50,274 nucleotides of DNA. Source: a virus. Positions within the stretch are counted from its first letter, which is position 1. Each line of letters begins with the position of its first letter. The notes beneath the pieces are model-generated. The model saw nothing but the letters and a program-made list of their open reading frames with translations, did no database searches and was not told the origin of the DNA. The stretch is taken from IMG/VR virus record IMGVR_UViG_3300046692_000219, positions 1 to 50,274 of that record; one strand, 5' to 3'. Positions 45,159-50,274 of this stretch are shown one piece after another. The position numbers and the translations under genes are program-made.

Positions 45159-45539
45159 CTAGGCGAGGGCCTTTTCCAGGGCGGGCACGTAGGGGTCCGG
45201 GCGGTACCAGCCGTCCGCCTTCGCGCGGTCGCAAGCGTCCTGGTAGAAGCCCCGTATGCACTCGCGGCAGACGTAGACCAGGCCAAGACCGACCATGTTG
45301 TAAGCGGGCCCGCGGCCGGTCGCGCACGTCTCGCACAGACCGCCCCCGGCCGTGTGCTTGAAGCTGACGATGTGCCGGTCGGTGTCCGTGTTGCGGAGCA
45401 CCACGAAGGCGTGAGGACGTTCGGCCGCATCCTTATAGGCGGCCTTCCAGTCCTCCCCGTATTCGCCCACCAACTTCATTGCACAGAACTTGTCGTGACT
45501 GTCGCTCTCACAGGTGTGCACGTCGTACGACCAGGGCAT
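45159..45539 (-). CDS. 126-residue Cys-rich protein
   Basis: ATG 45539 overlaps the upstream TAA (TAATG). Cysteines cluster as LCETCATG and YVCRECIRGFY, consistent with a zinc site, with two further ones near the N-terminus (HTCESD, KFCAMK). No family recognised. It forms an overlapping pair with the next zinc protein. Confidence 0.65.
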   Translation of the reverse strand: MPWSYDVHTCESDSHDKFCAMKLVGEYGEDWKAAYKDAAERPHAFVVLRNTDTDRHIVSFKHTAGGGLCETCATGRGPAYNMVGLGLVYVCRECIRGFYQDACDRAKADGWYRPDPYVPALEKALA

Positions 45540-45844
45540 TACAGGCTCTCCTTAGAGGGGTTGGCATCGAACAGGGCCGCGTATTGGGTGGACAGGATCA
45601 CGAGTAGTTCCGCCCGGCCTTCGGCCATCAGGACCATGGGGTTAAGGGCATCGGATTCCATCCGACCGACCACGTGAGCGGCGAGCCGTCCGGGGTGGCG
45701 AGCGTCGACCAGCTCTGCGCACTCGTAACACGCCTGCCACCGGCCGTCATCGAGCTGCATTGCGCCCCCAATGGAAGGCATGAAGCCCATGGGGATCACG
45801 TAGATGAATGCGGGAACACTGCCCGTGCAGAAGTCACACAGCAA
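45539..45844 (-). CDS. 101-residue zinc-ribbon protein
   Basis: The start is TTG 45844, overlapping the preceding gene by 11 bases, with GAGGCGG upstream. CDFC at the very N-terminus and CYEC near residue 40 form a split zinc ribbon. The C-terminal half is helical (VVGRMESDALNPMVLMAEGR). No function assigned. Confidence 0.65.
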   Translation of the reverse strand: MLCDFCTGSVPAFIYVIPMGFMPSIGGAMQLDDGRWQACYECAELVDARHPGRLAAHVVGRMESDALNPMVLMAEGRAELLVILSTQYAALFDANPSKESL

Positions 45845-46037
45845 CGGCTACCGCCTCACGAATTCGCGTCACGCTGGAAACCTCGCGGTCCCAAATGCCT
45901 ATCCCGTACTCCGCGTCAGCATCGTCCGCCGCGCAATACATCTCGTCAGCGATCTCCCTCGCTTCGACGCGGTCCTCGGCCTCTACCTCGATCTCGTAAT
46001 AGGTCGTCTCGGCCAGCTTCACTCGGAATTTGGGCAT
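45834..46037 (-). CDS. 67-residue protein of unknown function
   Basis: ATG 46037 with GAGGAAAG upstream. KFRVKLAETTYYEIEVEAED then a helix (VEAREIADEMYC) is a pattern of small DpnD/PcfM-like phage proteins, though I am not certain of the family. Acidic and short; overlaps the next gene. Confidence 0.6.
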   Translation of the reverse strand: MPKFRVKLAETTYYEIEVEAEDRVEAREIADEMYCAADDADAEYGIGIWDREVSSVTRIREAVAVAV

Positions 46038-46056
46038 GCGTCTTTCCTCTCTCGGG

Positions 46057-46266
46057 TTATCGGCAGACGCCACAGCGGCGCAGGTGATCGTTCAGGCGAC
46101 GGGCCATCGAGCGTTTAGCGCCCAGCTCCCACGTGGCCGCAGAACGGGCCACCTGGTCATTGGTGTTGAGCGTCGCCGTGCCGTGCAGGTTCGTGACCTC
46201 ATGTGCGAACTCGGCCGCTATGCGCTCGTATTTGGCACAGCGGAAGCGGGTAAGGGTGGTGCTCAC
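46057..46266 (-). CDS. 69-residue basic protein, unknown function
   Basis: GTG 46266 with a GAAAGGCGC ribosome site. Helical and basic, closing with LRRCGVCR, one CxxC pair, plus one Cys earlier. A hairpin (GGCCGGG/CCCGGCC near 46304-46320) lies upstream. Not recognised. Confidence 0.6.
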   Translation of the reverse strand: MSTTLTRFRCAKYERIAAEFAHEVTNLHGTATLNTNDQVARSAATWELGAKRSMARRLNDHLRRCGVCR

Positions 46267-46338
46267 GTTCGCGCCTTTCTGTTCGGGTGGGTATGGAAAC
46301 GGCCGGGCACTGGCCCGGCCGCAACCAAACTCAACCGC

Positions 46339-46635
46339 TCAGACCCGAGCCTTGACCGCGTATCCCTCAAGGACCGCGACCGAATACCACAGTTCCTCGG
46401 CCGTCACTTCATCGAACTCGGCACCCTTGGGAATCTCCGCGAGGAAACCGGCGTACATGTGCCACGCCTCGCACTTCGCGTCCTCAAGCGCGGCCATCTT
46501 GTTCGGTGCCTTCACTTGGACCGACACCCCATCAAGGGAGCCGTCCGACCAGTCAAGGACCACCGTGTACCAGCCGGAGTCATCCTTGACGTATCCGAAG
46601 CGAGCGAGGAAACGGGAAAGCAGGGTGGGGCGCAT
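46339..46635 (-). CDS. 98-residue protein of unknown function
   Basis: ATG 46635, 6 bases after AGAAAGGCACA. RFGYVKDDSGWYTVVLDW and a following helix (APNKMAALEDAKCEAW) suggest a compact alpha/beta fold. Preceded by copy B of the conserved stem-loop. No family recognised. Confidence 0.65.
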   Translation of the reverse strand: MRPTLLSRFLARFGYVKDDSGWYTVVLDWSDGSLDGVSVQVKAPNKMAALEDAKCEAWHMYAGFLAEIPKGAEFDEVTAEELWYSVAVLEGYAVKARV

Positions 46636-46664
46636 GTCTTGTGCCTTTCTGGGGGCATGAAAAA

Positions 46665-46690
46665 GGCCGGGTCCGCGTCAATGGCCCGGC
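46665..46690 (-). promoter_or_regulatory. Stem-loop with conserved loop, copy B
   Basis: Stem GCCGGG/CCCGGC with GCGTCAAT in the loop. TTGACG on the minus strand has no good -10 here, but T-run TTTTT follows, so this copy looks more like a terminator. Confidence 0.55.
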
Positions 46691-46717
46691 GTGAATGTGA
46701 GAGGGAAGGGGCGAGCG

Positions 46718-47272
46718 TCAGCCGTTGCTCAGCACGTAGAACGAGGCACCGGAGGGGCCGCGAACCTCGACCGTGTAGACCCCGCCACCGTTGATGTCGT
46801 CGTGTGCCATGGACTCGGCGACCGCGTCCAGGTGGGCGGCGATGTCCTCCGGGATGTCCGAGCGTCCCTCGAACATCTCGGCATGGTGGGCTGCGACCGC
46901 CCGCAGCTCGGTGCTCTCGTCGTACTCGCCCAAGAGGCGGTCAGAGATCAGGTCGGGGATGTCTTCGAGGTCGTGACCGTCGTCCAGGAAGTGAGACACG
47001 AGGACGGCCGGCTTGTCCCTCAACAGGGATGCCAGCGCGGACACCCGCTCGAACGACTCCCACTCCCCCAGCTCGATACCGTCGAACTCGTCGTAGTCAT
47101 GGATGGCCCATCCCTCGGCCGTCTCCCCGTACTTCCGGGCAGTCGGCGACGCGGCCAACATGGCGTTGACCTCTTCCTGTATGGCGTCCGGTTCCTGGTC
47201 GGCATCGATCCATTCGCCGTGCAGCTCGCCGTGGTTGTAGTCAGTCAGGCTCGCTACGTAGATACGCGGCAT
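46718..47272 (-). CDS. ArdA-like antirestriction protein
   Basis: 184 residues. The start PRIYVASLTDYNHGELHGEW(IDA) is the ArdA signature, and WAIHDYDEFDGIELGEW matches the conserved segment that follows. The protein is strongly acidic (DLEDIPDLISDRLLGEYDE), as expected of an ArdA that mimics bent B-DNA and blocks type I restriction enzymes. The C-terminal 40 residues (GGVYTVEVRGPSGASFYVL) look like an added strand-rich tail. It would protect incoming phage DNA. Hairpin near 47320-47346 lies upstream. Confidence 0.85.
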   Translation of the reverse strand: MPRIYVASLTDYNHGELHGEWIDADQEPDAIQEEVNAMLAASPTARKYGETAEGWAIHDYDEFDGIELGEWESFERVSALASLLRDKPAVLVSHFLDDGHDLEDIPDLISDRLLGEYDESTELRAVAAHHAEMFEGRSDIPEDIAAHLDAVAESMAHDDINGGGVYTVEVRGPSGASFYVLSNG

Positions 47273-47373
47273 GGGTGTGTCCCTTCGTTGGGTGTGTGGT
47301 GCGTCCGGTGATGAGTGAGGCCCCCGACCGAAGCCGTTCGGGGGCCAGGCACACGACCGGCCAGCGGTGTGCG

Positions 47374-47589
47374 TTACGCGCCGCGTACGGCGCTCTCATG
47401 TGCCTTTATGAAGGCGACCGCCTCACGCTTGGTGAAGAACCAAGCGCGGTTACTGGTCGGCAGCCATTCGGCGACGACGTACCGCACTTTCATGCGCGTC
47501 TGCCGGGTGAGGCTGAACGGCTGTGTCCCGTAGCCGTGGTGGCCGTTCTCTGTGCGAATGACGACCTCACGGCCGAATGCGTCACGCAT
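47374..47589 (-). CDS. 71-residue basic protein, unknown function
   Basis: ATG 47589 after GGAAAGGC. MRDAFGREVVIRTENGHHGY begins a strand-rich product, then RAWFFTKREAVAFIKAHES forms a helix. The latter resembles the helix of small phage proteins that act on host enzymes, but nothing specific can be said. Confidence 0.6.
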   Translation of the reverse strand: MRDAFGREVVIRTENGHHGYGTQPFSLTRQTRMKVRYVVAEWLPTSNRAWFFTKREAVAFIKAHESAVRGA

Positions 47590-47611
47590 GGGTGAGCCTT
47601 TCCAGGGGGTG

Positions 47612-47749
47612 TCAGCGGGTGTAGCGGCGCTTCCAGAGGTTCAGCTCAACGAACACGGGCGGCAGCCCGTAAGAGGCCGCGTAGGTGACCGCTTCCGCGT
47701 AGTCGTTGAAGCGTCGGTGCCAGCCCGGACCGATGTGTGCGACGTACAT
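47612..47749 (-). CDS. 45-residue protein of unknown function
   Basis: Frame from ATG 47749 to TGA 47612. Product MYVAHIGPGWHRRFNDYAEA then ASYGLPPVFVELNLWKRRY, with a plausible beta-alpha-beta arrangement. Weak GAGAG ribosome site 8 bases upstream. It fills the gap between neighbours spaced 11 and 22 bases away. Confidence 0.5.
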   Translation of the reverse strand: MYVAHIGPGWHRRFNDYAEAVTYAASYGLPPVFVELNLWKRRYTR

Positions 47750-47760
47750 AAGGGCGTCTC

Positions 47761-48003
47761 TCAATCCAGGTAGAGGGATTCGGGGTGCGTCGACCGCAGG
47801 TGTTCGAAGTGCAGCCGCAGCACGGCGTCAGAGCGCGACCAGGGGAAGAGCGGGACGTGACCGTTCAACAGGTCGGCAACGTCCAGCCGTACGGGGCGCG
47901 GCGGGAACGCGTAGACGTGTTCCGGGCCGGGGCCGAGTCCGAGCAGTAGGCCGGACGGCTCGCCGCACTCGGCCACCATCCACAGAGCGTCAGTGAGTCG
48001 CAC
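47761..48003 (-). CDS. 80-residue protein of unknown function
   Basis: GTG 48003 overlaps the 3' end of the preceding gene by 14 bases. A first helix (LTDALWMVAECGEP) is followed by LLGLGPGPEHVYAFPPRPV and a C-terminal helix. No recognised family. Confidence 0.6.
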   Translation of the reverse strand: MRLTDALWMVAECGEPSGLLLGLGPGPEHVYAFPPRPVRLDVADLLNGHVPLFPWSRSDAVLRLHFEHLRSTHPESLYLD

Positions 48004-48268
48004 TGGCAGACTCCCGCTCGTTGTTGGAGGCGATCAGCTCGGCCAACAGGTCACGGGCCGCTATCGCGTCGTTGGGAATCTGCACGACCACCGGGACGTC
48101 AAAGGACGTGACCGGGTCACGGAACCGCGCTACGTCCAGCCATGGGCCGTCAACGAACGCAGCCGCGCTGCGCATGTGGGGAAACTCGATGTCCGTCAGT
48201 TCCTTGCACTGCCCGTGCAAGGTCCCGCCGTACATGGGCAGGATGCGGGATAGCTGAGTGAGCGTCAC
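47990..48268 (-). CDS. 92-residue protein of unknown function
   Basis: GTG 48268 after GAAAGGCAG. Product has strands in the middle (VPVVVQIPNDAIAARDLLAE) and an acidic C-terminus; one Cys. Coupled by overlap to the next gene. Not recognised. Confidence 0.6.
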   Translation of the reverse strand: MTLTQLSRILPMYGGTLHGQCKELTDIEFPHMRSAAAFVDGPWLDVARFRDPVTSFDVPVVVQIPNDAIAARDLLAELIASNNERESASATH

Positions 48269-48292
48269 GGGACTGCCTTTCAGGTAGGGGTG

Positions 48293-48493
48293 TCAGTGCG
48301 TCTCGGCAAGCCAGGAACAAGCGGGGGCGAATCCCATATCGCAGTCGTCCTGCTTTGAGTCCGCGAAACCGTCATTCCACGTGGACACGTGGTCTGTCTT
48401 GGGTGCCGTGTCGGCACTGGCGGCCGTAGCGTGACCGGCCAGGAATAGGGCGACCGCAGCAGCGGCACCCGCGATGAATGCACGAACGCGCAT
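48293..48493 (-). CDS. 66-residue secreted protein
   Basis: N-terminal signal peptide (RVRAFIAGAAAAVALFLAG, cleavage likely after ATAASA), leaving about 40 acidic residues with two cysteines (DDCDMGFAPACSW) that could form a disulfide. It has its own upstream control region with stem-loop copy C and a copy of the repeated element, so may be expressed in the lysogen. Function unknown. Confidence 0.65.
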   Translation of the reverse strand: MRVRAFIAGAAAAVALFLAGHATAASADTAPKTDHVSTWNDGFADSKQDDCDMGFAPACSWLAETH

Positions 48494-48531
48494 TGCGGCT
48501 CCAGGTGTTGTGTAGGTGACCGGACATGGCC

Positions 48532-48558
48532 GGACCCGGCAGCGTCAATGCCGGGTCC
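48532..48558 (-). promoter_or_regulatory. Stem-loop with conserved loop, copy C
   Basis: GGACCCGGC-AGCGTCAAT-GCCGGGTCC, perfect 9-bp stem. Loop reads TTGACG on the minus strand, but no TANNNT follows at 16-18 bases. Lies between the promoter-like element at 48558-48594 and the gene at 48493. Confidence 0.6.
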
Positions 48559-48594
48559 GACTAAGAGCGTCCACCCCTCACAGCAACCTTTAGG
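48558..48594 (-). promoter_or_regulatory. Repeated regulatory element, copy 12, promoter-like
   Basis: The element (48574-48594, beginning CCCCTCACAGCAACCTTTAG) gives -35 TTGCTG (48581-48586) with TAGTCG (48558-48563) 17 bases on. It overlaps the end of the gene at 48590 and would direct transcription to 48493. Confidence 0.55.
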
Positions 48595-49297
48595 CGACGA
48601 ACATAAACACGGTTGTCTGTCCGGCCGCCTGAATTTCGTCGTGCCACTTCCGGGCAGTGATCAGCGCCATGACCGCGCGCTCTTCCCGACCGATCTCCCG
48701 GTCGTCCTGGCAGTAAGGGCAGTGCCATTCCGTCATGTCCGGCGTGATGTCGCCCGACTCCACACCATCCCGGAACACGTCCGAGCATTCGTGAGACGAC
48801 ACGTAGCAGCCGCAATCCCGGCCCGCATTGCACGTGTAGTCGTCCGGGTGGTTTTCCTCCTCCTCCAGCTCATTGGCGCGCTCTTCGTTCAGCCATCCGT
48901 AAGAGGCCAACGCCCCTTCGATGTCCCGCACTACCGCCGCAACCGCTTCGTTGTCCGCATCGAACACGTACGTTTCGCCGGGCCCGTACGCCCAACCCAT
49001 GCCGTCGTCCGCAGCGTTCAACGCGTCCTCGATTGCCTCCGCATTCGAGGCACCCTGCGCCCAACGGGACGTGTCGTATCCGTAATAGCGCTGGTCGGTG
49101 GACGATGCGGCCGGAGACAGGTTGTCCATGATCAGGCCAATGGACTTCCAGCCGTTCTCTTCGGCCGTGTCCTCGAATGCCCAGAGGTTGTGTGTGTAGG
49201 ACTGGCGGGCGTAGTCGTGAACGTCATCCGTGCAACGGATATCCGGGCCGGTGAACTTGTGGTCAACGGACGGGTCAACGGGCAGGAGAGTAAGCAT
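48590..49297 (-). CDS. 235-residue acidic protein with central cysteine cluster
   Basis: ATG 49297 after GAAAGGCACA. Strongly acidic (NELEEEENHPDDYTCN and others). It has a Cys group (YTCNAGRDCGCYVSSHEC, then WHCPYCQDD), likely one or two zinc sites at about 150-200. The N-terminal half alternates Trp/Tyr and Asp/Glu. A DNA-mimic or ArdA-like antirestriction role is conceivable given its charge and neighbourhood, but no motif supports it. Confidence 0.65.
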   Translation of the reverse strand: MLTLLPVDPSVDHKFTGPDIRCTDDVHDYARQSYTHNLWAFEDTAEENGWKSIGLIMDNLSPAASSTDQRYYGYDTSRWAQGASNAEAIEDALNAADDGMGWAYGPGETYVFDADNEAVAAVVRDIEGALASYGWLNEERANELEEEENHPDDYTCNAGRDCGCYVSSHECSDVFRDGVESGDITPDMTEWHCPYCQDDREIGREERAVMALITARKWHDEIQAAGQTTVFMFVA

Positions 49298-49352
49298 GGT
49301 TGTGCCTTTCAGGCGTAGGGGTGTGACTGGTCGAATGACCAGGTATGGCCAC

Positions 49353-49377
49353 CCCCCGGCAGCGTCAATGCCAGGGG
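49353..49377 (-). promoter_or_regulatory. Stem-loop with conserved loop, copy D; -35-like TTGACG
   Basis: CCCCCGGC-AGCGTCAAT-GCCAGGGG. TTGACG on the minus strand (49363-49368) is followed 17 bases on by TACCTG (49340-49345), a moderate promoter for the gene at 49297. Confidence 0.55.
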
Positions 49378-49395
49378 ATGACCAAACCCGTTCAG

Positions 49396-49417
49396 GCTCC
49401 CACAACAACTTTTAGGG
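49396..49417 (-). promoter_or_regulatory. Repeated regulatory element, diverged copy 13
   Basis: GCTCCCACAACAACTTTTAG keeps the CAACTTTTAG half but has lost CCCTCGA. It lies 99 bases upstream of the ATG at 49297 and 19 bases from stem-loop copy D. No -10. Confidence 0.5.
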
Positions 49418-49422
49418 CATGG

Positions 49423-49743
49423 CTATGCCGGGAATTCGTCCGCCCGCATCTCACATGCCCAGCACCACCGGGCATCCCGGCAGCACTCCCGTTCACGGGT
49501 CACGTAGCCAGCGGGTATGAGCGTCCATCCCTGCGTGTTGGCATTGATGCCCTTACGGAAGAGGTCGACCAACAGGCGGGACTTAGCGCCCCGTTCCGTC
49601 GTGGCCACGACGTCGAGGGTTTCGAGCGGGTTGCCCTCACGGTCGAACACGTCGACCGTCCACACCCTCTGTTCGTACGTGTGCTGGCCACGCTTCACAA
49701 TGCAGCCGCAGGCAGCCTTACGGGTGTTCTGTGCAGTGCGCAT
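49423..49743 (-). CDS. 106-residue Cys-rich protein
   Basis: ATG 49743. A N-terminal CGC motif (KAACGCIVKRG) and C-terminal RECCRDARWCWACEM suggest a zinc site closing a small sheet (YEQRVWTVDVFDREGNPLET). The basic middle (TTERGAKSRLLVDLFRKG) may contact nucleic acid. Not recognised. Its ATG overlaps the TAA of the secreted-protein gene upstream. Confidence 0.6.
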   Translation of the reverse strand: MRTAQNTRKAACGCIVKRGQHTYEQRVWTVDVFDREGNPLETLDVVATTERGAKSRLLVDLFRKGINANTQGWTLIPAGYVTRERECCRDARWCWACEMRADEFPA

Positions 49744-50024
49744 TACTTCCCCTTAACGAGCGAAACGCAGCCGGTACGGACGTAGTGAATCTGCGCCTTA
49801 ACCGAGCGCTTGTGTCCGTCGTCGTACGTGTCCGAAACCATGTCCCGGTACCAGAGCCGACCCTCACGAGTGGCGTTCAACTTGACGCACGGCCGGTAGT
49901 GCTTTGTACCCGCAATCACCTGACTGCGGTACGACGGCCGGTGATGGGTGGTGGCGTGCGCTTCCTGCGCAGTCACCCCGAGCGTCAGCAGTGCCAGCAT
50001 TCCCACAATCACACGCTTACGCAT
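49743..50024 (-). CDS. 93-residue secreted basic protein
   Basis: ATG 50024. A signal peptide (RKRVIVGMLALLTLGVTAQE, cleavage near AHA) is followed by a basic mature part with two cysteines (YRPCVKLNATREGRLWYRDM, RTGCVSLV). It resembles small secreted actinobacterial proteins of unknown function. Its placement beside phage genes suggests a lysogenic-conversion or morphogenesis-neutral role, not shown. Confidence 0.65.
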   Translation of the reverse strand: MRKRVIVGMLALLTLGVTAQEAHATTHHRPSYRSQVIAGTKHYRPCVKLNATREGRLWYRDMVSDTYDDGHKRSVKAQIHYVRTGCVSLVKGK

Positions 50025-50082
50025 GCTTACTCCATTCGGTTGTGCTCACTACTGCGCCGCCGTTTAGCGGTCGCATGGGGAA

Positions 50083-50135
50083 CCGTGCGGGGAGTGACCC
50101 GCGCACGGCTCTTACAGGGTCGTGCAAGCGCCCTG
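50083..50135. repeat. Two hairpins in the leader before the secreted-protein gene
   Basis: CCGTGCG (50083-50089) pairs with CGCACGG (50102-50108). CAGGG (near 50115) pairs with CCCTG (near 50131). The interval 50025-50216 has no gene I can support. It could end the upstream transcript. Confidence 0.5.
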
Positions 50136-50216
50136 TGTCGCAAGCGGTTTACAACCCGAAGGCATTCATCCCGCAGTGCCTCACACGTTTAAGGCCGTGA
50201 CCAGTAGAGGCGAGTA

Positions 50217-50274
50217 TCAGTCGCCCCATACGTCGCACGCCGGACACGTGGTGTCGGCATAGGTAATGCTGGCC
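50217..50274 (-). CDS. 3' end of a gene running off the window
   Basis: Last 18 codons of a minus-strand frame, closing ITYADTTCPACDVWGD then TGA at 50217-50219. The CPAC pair suggests a zinc ribbon. Start and family lie outside the window. Confidence 0.45.
   Translation of the reverse strand, partial: ASITYADTTCPACDVWGD

Overview
The window looks like most of a temperate siphophage, seen as a prophage, in a high-GC actinobacterium (most likely Streptomyces). Reasons: GC-rich third codon positions; GTG/TTG starts with 1-8 base stop/start overlaps; a large serine integrase; an actinophage replication set (family A polymerase, ThyX, B12-dependent reductase, endonuclease VII, RecA-fold helicase, Cas4-like nuclease); and tail genes of types common in Streptomyces phages. 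The early-gene order (polymerase, thyX, reductase, metallophosphatase, primase, endonuclease VII, helicase, Cas4-like nuclease, HTH protein) matches, from memory, the right arm of the L5-like (cluster A) mycobacteriophages.

Layout. 1 to ~1000: probable host DNA, with two small ORFs around a terminator and the C-terminal end of a metallo-beta-lactamase-fold gene cut near 1000, which I read as attL. 1197-2765: integrase (+). 2804-17326: early and replication genes, all on the minus strand, ending upstream with an HTH gene that is probably the immunity repressor. 17402-17771: gap with possible packaging or promoter functions. 17772-39274: late region (+): HNH nuclease, tRNA-Asn and a tRNA-Glu-like gene, terminase, portal, scaffold, capsid, connectors, tail tube, frameshifted tail chaperones, tape measure, tail tip, two CHAP proteins and holin-like proteins. 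39336-50274: minus-strand accessory genes: membrane and secreted peptides, a DUF3987-type ATPase, Lsr2-like and ArdA-like proteins and many zinc-ribbon orphans. The last gene runs off the right edge, and no attR is visible.

The most interesting signal is an asymmetric element, CCCTCGAARCAACTTTTAGG, present about 12 times and always in the same orientation. Most copies lie just upstream of leftward genes; some lie in coding sequence. Read on the minus strand, at least three copies supply a -35 box (TTGCTT) set 17-18 bases from a TANGCT -10 box, including the promoter of the repressor candidate. Other copies (mostly TTGTTT) have no -10. This resembles the operator/stoperator immunity system of L5-like phages, with an unrelated-looking site sequence. 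A second repeated element, stem-loops with the loop sequence ARCGTCAAT containing a minus-strand TTGACG, precedes several right-arm units.

How the parts work together: the integrase and repressor govern lysogeny. The early operon reshapes nucleotide pools (dCMP deaminase, ThyX, reductase) and replicates DNA. The late operon builds and packages virions and lyses the cell. The right arm holds host-takeover and defence-evasion candidates such as ArdA.
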